The notes below the pieces were generated by a model that had not been told where the DNA came from, made no database searches, and saw only the letters and a program-made list of their open reading frames with translations. From Magnolia sinica (lineage: Eukaryota > Streptophyta > Magnoliopsida > Magnoliales > Magnoliaceae): a stretch of 64,000 bases of DNA. Positions 11,613 to 22,240 of this stretch are shown in pieces (the stretch's first letter is position 1; the number at the start of each line of letters is the position of its first letter). The translations under genes were made by a program, and so were the position numbers. The stretch is taken from assembly GCF_029962835.1 (NCBI RefSeq), contig NC_080579.1:79253959-79317958 (forward strand), in the 5' to 3' direction.

Positions 11613-12275
11613 GCTTTGTTGTAACCCTAAAACTCAACAAACCCAGATCAAACCTAAATATTAGAAATTCGACTTTAATACCACTATCAATACTTGCGCT
11701 TTGCAGAAGTACGTTCAATGAAGATAGAACAATTAAAATAACTAGAATAACTAAAAAAAATTAAGAAAGCAAATACATAATACACCAATTTTACATGGAA
11801 AACCCTTGTGGGAAAAAAATTACGGTACAAAGCAACAAAGATCTCCAATATAATAAAAAAAACCTTAGAGTTTCACCATTCCTATTTCAATTGCAGAATG
11901 ACTCGATCTCCCCTTCCGATGCACACTTAGGAAAATCTCAACTCCTTGAGAAAACTCATTCCCAAGGCCTTACAAGTGTAGAGAACCTTGTCACATTGCA
12001 AAACCCTTGCCCCAAGACAGAAAACACTCATATTACCAAGCCATATTCGTAATTAGGCTTAAATACCCCAACTTTCGCAAAACTACGTAACTAAGTCGGA
12101 ACCCATCAGTCAGACAAACTTAGACAGACAGAACATGCTTTGCTCCTGAGAAAACCCACGGTTTGTCGGTTGGACCGATGGAGCCCTGTTGTATTACCTA
12201 GACTGAGCAGAATATAAGGCATATGTACAACAATTTCTGCCTTGGCTTATATTTTGCCAAGTCACCCTAAAGATC
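11613..12275 (-). repeat. LTR of minus-strand copia-2 (approximate bounds)
   Basis: Lies just beyond the end of a minus-strand copia pol (12374-12521), where the 3' LTR is expected. It has LTR-like composition, including ACATGGAAAACCCTTGTGGG, a phrase shared with another copia LTR-like segment near 55090. The left bound is taken at TGTTGTAACCC, directly preceded by GGCTTTGATACAGCT, which resembles the complement of a tRNA-iMet primer site (GCTCTGATACCA). That is the wrong side for a 3' LTR of copia-2, so the left bound and identity are uncertain. Confidence 0.5.
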
Positions 12276-12373
12276 TCTCATACTCGCCTTCACCTTGAGT
12301 GTAAACCACTTCCTGTATTCTCCACTTTGAACGGAGCTCCATCTACATCCCCGTGCAAGGGTGCCCAATCTCA

Positions 12374-12521
12374 TCAATGGGTACTGTGATTGATTAAGCG
12401 CAAACAATACTTAAACTTGTATATGGTCACTGGCTTCGTCAACATGTCTGCGGCATTCTCATCCATATGAACCTTCTTAAAATGAATCTCTCCTGAAGTA
12501 ATGAGTTCTCGTATCTCATGG
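12374..12521 (-). pseudogene. Copia-2 pol, C-terminal RNase H piece
   Basis: The minus strand reads FHEIRELITSGEIHFKKV, HMDENAADMLTKPV and KFKYCLRLINHSTH, then a stop: the standard C-terminus of Ty1-copia RNase H. Reading upstream on the minus strand, the frame is cut by the LTR of the gypsy element, which begins after the duplication at 12522-12526. The missing codons resume at 29192 (a KHIDMR-type sequence), so this piece and 29192-32485 are one interrupted pol. Confidence 0.88.
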
Positions 12522-12526
12522 AACCT

Positions 12527-14150
12527 TGTAAGGCCCGTATCATAGACTATACCGTTCTGTAGGCTTCTACTGTCCTTCTGGTCGAATTTCGGCAACTCTC
12601 GACCGGTATCTGATGTTTGCGCGCAATTCTAAGCCAAGTCCCGCATACTAGAGTCAACTTGACTCAAAACTTATACCCCTGCGATTGCGCAGTCACTGCA
12701 GTTCCGACGCTGCAACTCGCGCACCGATTCGATACCCAGGCTAGAAGATATGGGCCCACGTTCATTTCGAGGAAAACGCCGCGTGTGCAAATTCTGAGAG
12801 AATCTCTACGACCTATCCCATCAATCAATCAATCCCATTAATCAAGTACACATAACACCTCAAGTCAAGTACAAGCAACCCATACCCTACCCTTACCTCT
12901 CTCTTACACAAGCTACCTCAAAGTCAACCCTTACATCACTTCATCCATCACTCCACCCATCACCCATCACTCCATCTCTTATCATCCCATCACTTCTCTC
13001 TCTCCCTCATTTCTCCAAAAAAAAAATCCCAAGCAACAAAAAAATTCCAACGTCCAAGCTCTCTCTCTCCCAAAGCCAAATGTGGCCCACTTTCCCATTC
13101 TCTCATCTTCCATCTCAATCATCCATTCATCATCTACCTCCAACAAAATTGAAGGCAAGGAGCATAGGAGTCCAAGGGATCAAGGAAGAGTGCAATAGGT
13201 GGGTGATCTACTGTTGATTTTTATTTTAAGGGCCCACTTGTTGTGGGACCCACTTGATGTATGAATTGTATTAGGGAGGGCCCAATAGTGGCGAGGTCCC
13301 TCCCTTCCTCGTTTCTCTCTCTCTCTCTCTCATTTTCTTGTGGTGATGATGAAGCTGCATGGCCCACCCGAATGGACCCCACCTTGATCTTATGTGTTAT
13401 ATCTGCTCCGTCCAATCCATCGATGGTGGGAGAGGATTGGATGGGTACCTCACGTTAGCCAAACAGCTGTTATATTGACGTGAGTAAGAGCTGTGGGTCC
13501 CACCATCTTTATAACTTGTGTACTGGCGCCACCAAGCTGGTATATGTGGGCCCCACCATATGATGTAAGTGTTACATCAAAACTGTCCATCTGTTTATCT
13601 AGCCGTCCAGTTGTTTGGACGTGCTCTCGGGACCCACCATGATGTCAGCATAACGTGCCATGTGGAGCCCTACCATGATGGATGTGTATTACATCCAGAT
13701 CATCCATTCATGTGGGGCCTACCATGATGGATGCATTCCATTTAGCAGGACGTCCGTCCAGCATCTCTGGACGCTGGACGCTGACACTCTCACCCTCCCT
13801 TACACACACGTGTATAAATAAAAATACATGATATATATTATTATATAATATAATATAATATTTTATATTAAATAAATACTCTGGTGGGCCATCACACCCA
13901 CGTGGGACCCACCTTTGTTGATGGCCGATTGGCAAGCGCACTACATCAGCTATATAGCTGTTGTACTGCCGTGAGTATATGGCCAATCGTGGCCTGATCC
14001 ACACCATCCCCCACCACTGGATGGTGGGACCCCAAACGCATGGCTGATGTACGTGCACCAACAGCTGCGTGGGCCACACAGTGTTGTATATGTTGTATCC
14101 ACGCTGTTCACCTAATGGGTGGCCCAATTCTAGCAGCCAGCTACTGCATC
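12527..14150 (+). repeat. 5' LTR of the gypsy element, first part
   Basis: Aligns by eye with 25166 onward in the 3' LTR, from TGTAAGGCCCGTATC through the CT-rich block near 13312, the TATAATATAATAT block near 13850 and GCAGCCAGCTACTGCATCACG. Differences are mostly transitions and a few short indels. The LTR has many GTGGGACCCAC/GGGCCCCACC phrases like the dispersed repeats. It stops at 14150, where a same-family solo LTR is inserted. Confidence 0.88.
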
Positions 14151-16237
14151 ACGTGTAAGCCCAGTATCCTAGACCGTACCGTTCCATAGGCTTCCGCGGT
14201 CTTTCCGGTCAAATTCCGGCAACCTTCGACCCTTATCCGGTATTTGCGCGCGACCCTGATTCTCATGCCGTCAACCCGAGTCAACTCAACCCAGGACTTA
14301 TACCTTAGCGACCGCATCGTCGCCGCGGTTCCGATGCCGCGACTTGCGTGCCGAGGCGATACCCTGGTTGGGAGATGTGGGCCAGCGTTCGGTGCGAGGA
14401 AAATGTCGCGCGTGCGAATTCCGAGGGAATCTCTACAAGGTGTCACATCAATCAATCAATCCCATCAATCCCATCATGTCAAGTACACATCACCTTTCAC
14501 CTTTTCCCAAGCAAGTCCCAAAGTCAAAAAGCTCTTACACAACCCATGCTTTTCTTACACCATTAGCCACAAAAGTCAAAAAGGAGCTCTTACACCCATC
14601 ACTCTCTCTCCCATCCATCACTCCATCACCCATCACTCCCTCTCTCTCTCTCCCTTACAAGTCTCTCTCTCATTTTCAAACTCTCCCTAGCAAGAAATCC
14701 CATACGTATGAGTCCTCTCATGGTGAGAAAATGCAAGTGTGGTCCACCTTTCCATCCCTAGATCTCTCATCTCAACCATCCATTTCTCATCTTCCTCCAT
14801 CAAAGAGAAGCACAAGGAGCTAAGGAAGCCAAGGGAGCAAGAAGATCAAGTGGTGGGTGTCTTAATAGGGTAGTTTTTGATATTTTTAAGATGGGCCAAG
14901 TGAGGCCAACCGATCAATGGTTTGGATCTCACTTTGGACCCTAAGATATGGCCAATGGCCCACTTGGATCATCATGATCATTCCATGATGGGGCCATTCT
15001 CCATGGACCCCCTCATGATGTTTACTTTCTTGCATATTTAGGGTCATCTGGACCGTCTAATTTAGTGGAGAAGGGATCTCCACTGTTGGATTTAATTTTA
15101 ATGGGCCCACATGTAATGGGACCCACTTGATGTATGATTTAGTGCAAGGGAGGGCCCATAGTGCCGGGGTCCCTCCATCACACGGTCTCACTCTCTATCT
15201 CTCTCTCTTTTATTTTATTTTATTTTTGTGATGATAATGAGGTTGTGTGGCCCACTTGAATGGACCCCACCATGAAGTTAGTATGTTATCCAAACCATTT
15301 ACAAGTGGGGCCCACTTTGCATGTATTGTACCCATACCATCCATCAGTGGTGGCCCTCATGAGTAGGCCCACCTTGCTCGGCCAGAGAGTCCAGCGTCCA
15401 GGGACGCTGGACGTTTGCTGAAAACACAAATGCAAGCTTGGTTACAAGCTAATGGAGGAGGCCCACTCATGTAAGCCCCACCTTGATGTATGTCTCCAAT
15501 CCACACCATCCATTCCTTTCCCAAGCCCCTTTTAGGCGTTGAGTCGAAAGATGGGATCAATCAGACCTTCGGGCGGGCCATACCATACCAAATGGTGGTT
15601 TTCACCATTGAAACCTCCCCTGATTTCCTATACGCCAAAATATGTCCGATATTGGACTTGTTTTGCTCGTGTTGAGCCATGGAAGGCCATTGGACGGTTA
15701 GATTATCAAAATGTGGACCCCACCTGCGAAAACCACGAAAAAATAGAAATAAAAATAAAAATAAAAATAAAATCAATCAGCAGCAGCTGCTGCTGCTGTG
15801 TCAGACGCAGCAGGCAGCGCCTGCGCACACCGTCCGGGCGGACGGGCGTACGTACAGCCACCCATGGCTGTAGCCGTGGGCCCCACCTTGATGTTTATTT
15901 GTCATCTAATCCATTCATACGGTGGGCCCTAAGGTCAGTGGACCACCCTCCAAAAATCAGCCTGATCCAAGACTTAGGTGGCCCACACCGTAGGAAACAG
16001 TGGGATTGAACCTCTACCTTTGAAACCCTTTTTGGGCCCACAGAAGTTTTGGATCAGGGTGAAATTTGTTTTCACCCTTCATCTAGGCCCACGTGGCCTT
16101 ATCAACGGGTTGGATGGCATAGTAACATTATGGTGGGCCCCACATGGAGCCCACAGTGATGCAAGTGTTTTATTCCCACCGTCCAGGGACGGTGGGCCTG
16201 CTGTGTACGTGTGCGTGTGTGTGTTGGTGTGTGTATA

Positions 16238-16412
16238 TATATTTATATATATAATATTATATTATATATAATATTATATGTTATATGTATATATATAATA
16301 TTATATTATATATAATATTATATGTTACATATATATATATTATATTATATTATATATAATTTATTGATGGTTGAGGCCCACTTTGATATATATATATATA
16401 TATATATATAAG
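16238..16412. repeat. TA-rich simple repeats inside solo LTR
   Basis: Runs of TATATATA and TATAATATTATAT dominate, broken near 16360-16382 by TTGATGGTTGAGGCCCACTT. The corresponding place in the gypsy element's own LTR pair lacks an equivalent tract of this length. A GT-rich stretch precedes it at about 16206-16235. Confidence 0.75.
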
Positions 16413-16770
16413 GCCCATCTCAGTACTTGCGGCCCATGGTTGAGGCCCACTTTGATGTATATGTAAGGCCCATGGGTCGAGGCCCATTTAATGCATTAGG
16501 GGCCCATGGGTTAAGGCCCATTAAAGGACCTATGGGTTGAGGCCCATTTGATGTACATATGGGGCCCAATTGGCGAGGCCCATTTGATACTCATAAGGCC
16601 CATGAGATTAGGCCCATTTGATGCATTCTAAGACCCACGGGTTATAGTCCATTGCAATGTACATAAGGCCCATTGGTGCGGCCCATTGATGTGGCCCACC
16701 TAATGAATATAAGGCCCATGTGATTTGGCCCATTTGATGTATTTAAGGCTCAATGGAATGTACCTAAGGT
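16413..16770. repeat. Minisatellite-like GGCCCATGGGTTGAGGCCCA array in LTR
   Basis: A degenerate repeat of roughly 40-50 bp is organised as pairs of AGGCCCA boxes separated by TTTGATGTATAT-like spacers. About nine units can be counted. It is the counterpart of the ACTCGGCCCATTCG array in the gypsy element's own LTRs (18700-18830 and 27305-27530), but with a different unit. Confidence 0.7.
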
Positions 16771-18181
16771 CCATTGCAATGTGTGATCCCAACATAATTT
16801 ATGTAATGATATTTGTGGCAGTCGTGCCTTGGGAGCAATGTTGGTTTGACCTCCACATTGTAAGTATAGTGTGGTTAAATGTCCGCATTATATCTTTCCC
16901 TAGGGCCCATTGTTAGGCTCGTACGTGTAATGTGTAGGCCATCTAGGCCCATCTTCGTTATGAACATCATCCATCCCATATAACATGTTTAGTTCCATGA
17001 TTCATGATCATATGCATCATACGTATGCTTGATATGAGAAATGTATGCCTTACCTTCGGGCGGATTGTTTAGGGGCTCCCGCAGGGGGTGTTGCCTACAT
17101 GAGCGCACGATGCGCGCAGGATCATGAATGGAATGCATTTTGCATTGAGTGATATGGTTACTAAACGCCTTAGCGACATCAGGGTCGTAGCCTCCACAGG
17201 CATATCATGGTTGACAGGATTGGATACCAAAAATCTTGTTCTACATAGGGTGCTATAGATATCCCTGGGTGAAAGTCCCTAAACCCTTATGGTACCAAGA
17301 GGTTGCTCCAACGTCTAGACCGAGTGGGTGCATGAGCGCTGAGTGCCGATTACCAGACGGTTACGCTTTCCACTATGTCGTGGTCGGTTGGAAGGGGGTG
17401 CGGCCTTACCCGCCTGAGAGGAGGGGGCAAAGCTAGGCTGAGTTTGATCAGCTCGAGGAATGGGTCCGCTATCAATGAGCCGAGCCCGATATTGGCAGGC
17501 GGATAGTGAGGTCTTTTCCACTCACCTTATTGCGCGCGATGGGGCGGCAATCTGGCATGGAGTGTACTAGACCCCGGTGATATCCCAGATTTTTAACTGT
17601 TTTGATATGTGGACTTAGATGAGAATTTGTATGCTTGAGTTGCATTTCGCATTGCATGGCCTTGGTATGGCCGACATCATCCTTTGCACCGCATAGCCTT
17701 GGTACGGCTAATGGTATTCTTGGCATTCATCAGCATGTTCCGCATTACTCTGATACTGCATAACTGTATTACCACCTTGAGCATACACTTTCACCACCCT
17801 CTAAGCTTTCTATAAGCTTATGCACGACCGTTGCGTGCAAGTGACGTTGGATCGCAGCAGCGCTGAGGCTTGGACGCGTGGCAGATCATTTTGGAGTTTT
17901 TGTTCATCATCCTTGTATTTTCCTTTATGCTCACTGTACTTGTAAAGTTTTTTATCATAGTGGAAATGTGATGGAGTTTTTGGTTGTTGTTTGTGGGTTA
18001 TGCCTTTGGTTATACTTATTACGAATTAAACTGGTGTTGAAAATCCTCCTTGTAGTATCTCAGGATCGGAACCTGGCGAATGGGCGCTGGGAGCCGAGAA
18101 TGGGGTTCTACGGAGGCTGTTGGCGCCGGATTCGGGGATCGGGAATTTTGTGAGCCCGGTTTTCGAGTTTGGGGCGTGACA

Positions 18182-18833
18182 TCACGGCCACAAATTCTGT
18201 GGGTCCCGCCGTTACATCTAAATCGTACATCCATATGGCAGTTTGTCTCAAAGCTTGAGACTAAAAATAAAACAGATCCAGTTATCAGGTGGACCACACC
18301 ATAGAAAACAGTGGATTGAATGCCCACCATTGAAACCTCTTTTGGGTTTACAGAAGTTTTGGACTAATATGATATTTGTTTTTCCCCTAAATTCAGGTCT
18401 TTGTGACCTTATGAACAGACTGGATGGGAAATGAACCCTATGGTGAGGCCCACTGGAAATTTAACCATGGAAATTATTAACACCACTGCCATTTGTGGTA
18501 TGGTCCAGATGATCTTTTGGTCTAATTCATTGTTTGGATAATGCTCTAAAAATGATCTCTATAGATGGATGAATGGTGTAGCCCATGTAGTGCGACCTAC
18601 TTGTTTTATTTGAGAGGCCTAATATGGCGTATTCGGAGTCCATGGGTTGAGGCCCACTGTGATATATTTTGAACCAATGGGTAGGGGGCCATAGTGATGT
18701 GTATTCAGCCTATTCGATTTGGCCTATTCGATTCGGCCATTTGACTCAGCCTACTCGACTCGCCCCATTCGACTAGGCCTACTCAACTCGGCCATTTGAC
18801 TCGGCCCATTCGACTCGGCCCATTCGAATTAGC
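18182..18833 (+). repeat. 5' LTR of the gypsy element, second part, truncated
   Basis: Resumes after the solo LTR with GCCACAAATTCTGTGGGTCC, matching 26789 onward in the 3' LTR. It contains an embedded family A-like repeat (ATCCATATGGCAG, GTGGACCACACCATAG, CAGAAGTTTTGGACTAATAT), present in both LTRs. It ends in an ACTCGGCCCATTCG array and stops near 18833. About 1.7 kb of LTR (equivalent to about 27450-29186) is missing and Sirevirus sequence follows. Confidence 0.83.
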
Positions 18834-19137
18834 TCCTGGCCAAGTAGATGTTGGTGGTGGAGCTGAAGTAGGGAATGAAGATGAAGCTGGCAATCTTCCT
18901 AATGATGTTAATATGGATGATATCTTTGATGAACTTGAATCTGATTCTACTAATGATCCCGACTATAAGCCATCTGATTTTGATGCTCGTCTTCGTGCAC
19001 TTGAGGAGAAAGTTGAGAACATGAATGTTGCCCATGATTTACGATTTAAATATATGCGCAAGTATCTTAGGCACATAAACAAGGGCCTTCATCAACTTGA
19101 TCCTACCATACCTGCTCCTTCATCTGGATCTGATTAA
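18834..19137 (+). pseudogene. C-terminal piece of a Sirevirus open frame, coiled-coil
   Basis: About 100 residues remain open and end in a stop at 19137. The piece is acidic (NMDDIFDELESDSTNDPDY), then has a heptad-like stretch (FDARLRALEEKVENMNV) and a basic RFKYMRKYLRHINKGLHQLD segment, ending in a Pro/Ser tail. It has no conserved pol motif. Its position just before the Sirevirus 3' region suggests the end of the element's last open frame; envelope-like or gag-type identity cannot be decided. The N-terminal part shown by translation upstream of about 18834 comes from the gypsy LTR and is a junction artefact. Confidence 0.55.
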
Positions 19138-19600
19138 GTGTTTTATCCTTTGGTCTGTATTAACTCTAATACTGTTTTACCTTTGTTGGTATGTGAACCT
19201 TGATTTTACTTCAGTTTGGTTGATTGACCTTTATTTGTGGATTTGAATTAGTTAATAGTTTGTGGACTTTAATTTACTTAAATCTTGTCTAGTTAATCCT
19301 TTTCTTACTCCTGTTTATTATCCTTTTCCATTTCTTTTTTGCTTCCTTTGTCATATTGTGACAAAAAGAGGGAGAAGATTTCAAGTAGTTTGGATTGATT
19401 GGAATGGATATGGATTGAAGGGTAGTAACATATGTGTGTGCTACTTAGGGGGAGTAAGAATTTATGCTAGTTAATGACAACTGGTGCATGATTCTTTAAC
19501 CAGGCTGTAACTGGTTCTCTTATATAACTGGTGTATGATTCGTTATTAAGCATGTTGTGCTTCTCTTTCTTTTTTTAGTGTATTTTGTCACAAATTTGAC

Positions 19601-19611
19601 AAAGGGAGAGA
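19601..19611 (+). other. Polypurine tract of the Sirevirus
   Basis: AAAGGGAGAGA lies directly before the LTR start TGTAAGTG (19613). This is the priming site for plus-strand DNA synthesis in LTR retroelements, and its position supports the LTR bound. Confidence 0.75.
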
Positions 19612-19612
19612 T

Positions 19613-21533
19613 TGTAAGTGCTATGGTTTTATACTCATTTGGTTGTCAAATTTTGTGGTGCCAAAATCTCAATCTATGTCTTGTGTAGCTCATTGGTATA
19701 TATATTCAAGACATTACATCACCTCTCTAAACACTTTGCTTCAAGTTAAGAACGAAGAACTACTTCAAATCATTTCAAGTAATGCAAGTACAAGCTACAA
19801 AAAAAGAAATGATCTTATTCAAGACTCAAGTCAAGTGTAATTCAAGCTACAAGAAGTTCAACTCAAGATTAAGTATAATAGAAGATCTCAAGCTCAATGT
19901 TACATTAAGTAAAGAGATCTCAAGCTTCACAATCTTCAAAGGTCAACTATCATCTGAAGAAATGAAGTCTCAATGTTCATACCTCACTTTCAAGGTATGA
20001 TTGACCTTATATTGACCTTAGAGTAGGTCATTTTATATACATAATTCAAATTGAATTACTTTACATGTATTTGGACTGTTCTAAGACTAGTCCTGAACTC
20101 TGTTCGACTAGTCCTAGCTCTGGCTCGACCAGTCCAAGAAATTTCAAGACCAGTCCTAAGTTGTTGTAAATTTTCAGAATTTTTTAGTTGAGCTACGACC
20201 AGTCCTGGACTCTGTTTGACCGGTCGTGTGAATAGTGCACGACTCGTCCTATGACCAGTCCTGGACCTATAACTCAAATTCCAGAAATTGTTCCAAGTTT
20301 CTCACGACCAGTCGTAGGATGCTCATGACCAGTCGTGAAATGGTTTTATCTGATCACGCTTGAAATTTCAAAAATCTGTTCGATCTATGACCAGTCGTAG
20401 TGTCCTCAGGACCAGTCGTAGATGAGATTTCTACAACTATAAATAGAACACAAATTTCAGAGTTTTATAACGAATTTTAAGAAAATCAAGTCATCACTCT
20501 AAGATAAGTTTGTGTTCATTTTTAAGTTACATTGTGCTTATTTAATATTCTTTTTTGTTAGCTTTATTAATTTGATTTTGTTTCTATATTCCAATCTAAA
20601 TTGAAAAGAGGAATTGTTGTATTCCTTCTTCTTGGAATCAAAATCAAATATAGCTAGCCCAACTAGTTTAATTTAAAATCAATCTAGAACCTAGAACCAT
20701 TTCAAAGTGAGTATTGGACATTGAACTTCCACATTCTAACTTCTACTCCGATTGGTTCTTCCGAGCTGTTACAAAAGGAGAAATCCAGGTATTTTACTGT
20801 ATTGTAAATTTCCTTCATTTTGGTTTTTGTTTGAGATTAAGCCAGAAAAATCTCAATCTAATGGTTATCTGAGGAGAGCCAGGAAAACTCAGAAGTGGGG
20901 TTTTTGAATTGTGTAAGCCCATTTGAAAGACACAATTGTGAAGGTTTTAGGTGAACCTGTGAAACCTATTTTCATAGTGAACGCTAATATCCCCCGTGTG
21001 AGGATATTAGGAATGGAGTAGCAAGCTGTGTGGCTGTTGTTTAACAGTTAGTGTACACACAGGCGAACCACTATAACTCTTTGTGTTTTGTAGATGTGTG
21101 ATTTATATTTCATATCTTTTATCATTCAAGTTCGTGGAATGTATGTATGGATGTGAATGTTGTAATATTTACATTTCAAGCACTGTGGGGAATGTTGTAA
21201 TAATTTAGATTTAAAGTCTTTCAATTTATTTCAATTTCTTATTATTTATTTATTCCTCTTCAGTTTGAGTTTTTGATATGAAGAACGTTCTAAAAATAAA
21301 GTTGTCCTGTCATAAACCCTTGGTTTTTATGGTGTAAGGTTGTCCTTAGAACAGGATTTGTATCAACCTCTCAATACTTATTTATTGAGGTTGCCTTTCA
21401 TTTCAGCATTGTGAATTAATTTTCTTTATTTAGCTATCTCATTATTTAATTTCGCTATTATTATTTTAAATTTGGCATTGTCCTATTCACTCCCCCCCCC
21501 CCCCCCTCTAGGACATATAGCTTGGCATTTTCA
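19613..21533 (+). repeat. Sirevirus 3' LTR
   Basis: Starts TGTAAGTGCTATGG after a polypurine tract. Ends with a C-run of about 16 followed by TCTAGGACATATAGC and TTTTCA. It contains about a dozen copies of GACCAGTCCT/GACCAGTCGT between 20090 and 20425. No partner 5' LTR exists in the window. 1921 bp is within the usual Sirevirus range. Confidence 0.8.
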
Positions 21534-22240
21534 ATCGACCGCAGCCACCTTAGTTTCCGAGGCCCCAGCAGCAGTAGAGACAGCAGTACAGGCCGCCGCA
21601 AAGGCAGTAGCAGCAGTACGGACCTCAGAGGGGACAGGCACCTCCCCAACCAGCTCAGGCTAGGTTCTATACGGCTCAGCAGGACACGTAGTCATCTAGA
21701 GGAGTTGTTGAGGGTATTCTTTCAGTCTTCGCATGTATCGCACATATACTGTTTGATTCCGATGCATCGCATTCATTCATGTCCGAGAATTTTTGTCATT
21801 CGACTGGATTGCTGACAAAGTCTACCGCAAGGGGTTAATTGTATTGATGCCCTTGGGGAAGACTACAGTATTAGGCCGCTTCTATTCATCTTGCCCCATG
21901 TTAGTGGGAGAGATTTTTTTGCCGGCCGACTTATACATGCTACTGATGTCAGATTGTTATCTTGGGCATGGATTAGCTTGCCGAGTACCACGCCATCTTG
22001 GACCGTTCCATGAGCACGGCCACATTCTGCATACCAGGCTTGCTACAGTTTCAGTTCGTTGCTGAGCCTAGAGGAAAGTCATTGTCTTGTCTCATGTCAT
22101 GCGCAGTTGAAGAGCTCATTGTCTTGTGTATCGACCAGTTACCAGTGGTCTGTGATTTTCCCAATGTATCTCTCAGGAGATTCCAGGATTGCCGCCGCAC
22201 CGGCATATTGAGTTACAGATTGATCTTGTGCCCGGTACCA
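21534..22240 (+). pseudogene. Gypsy gag end and aspartic protease remnant
   Basis: Begins abruptly after the Sirevirus LTR in a Gln/Ser/Arg-rich segment like the linker after a chromovirus gag zinc knuckle. The protease reads HILFDSDASHSFMSENF at about 21735-21790, where the usual DSGAS is DSDAS, so the catalytic Gly is changed. It continues with a GKTTVLGRFYSSCPM type stretch. Stops interrupt the frame. The capsid region and the start codon are missing. Confidence 0.75.

Larger units (their letters stand above)
14151..18181 (+). mobile_element. 4.03-kb solo LTR of the same gypsy family
   Basis: Begins TGTAAGCCCAGTATCC and ends TTGGGGCGTGACA, the termini of the host element's LTRs. It is flanked by TCACG at 14146-14150 and 18182-18186. 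Removing it and one TCACG rejoins the host 5' LTR so that it matches the uninterrupted 3' LTR around 26786. No internal region is present, so it is the product of LTR-LTR recombination after a separate insertion. It carries its own GGCCCATGGGTTGAGGCCCA array (16420-16770) and TA-rich runs (16238-16412). Confidence 0.88.
18834..21533 (+). mobile_element. Truncated Sirevirus 3' end (Ty1-copia)
   Basis: The order is the end of an open frame (to 19137), then a region with GACAAAAAGAGGGAGAAG and GGGGGAGTAAGAATT boxes typical of the long Sirevirus 3' region, then a polypurine tract (19601-19611) and a 1.9-kb LTR ending in a C-run plus CTCTAGG and TTTTCA. The right end abuts gypsy gag/protease sequence. 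The left end has no LTR and joins broken gypsy LTR, so this is a deletion derivative and not a clean insertion. Confidence 0.8.

Noticed and set aside
13708-14690. Several open frames of 100-150 codons on both strands
   Set aside because: They fall in GC-richer gypsy LTR sequence, recur in the other LTR copies with changed frames, and have no conserved domain.
18796-18833. N-terminal part of the open frame 18796-19137 as a real protein start
   Set aside because: These codons derive from the gypsy LTR minisatellite; the frame continues into Sirevirus sequence only because of the deletion junction.
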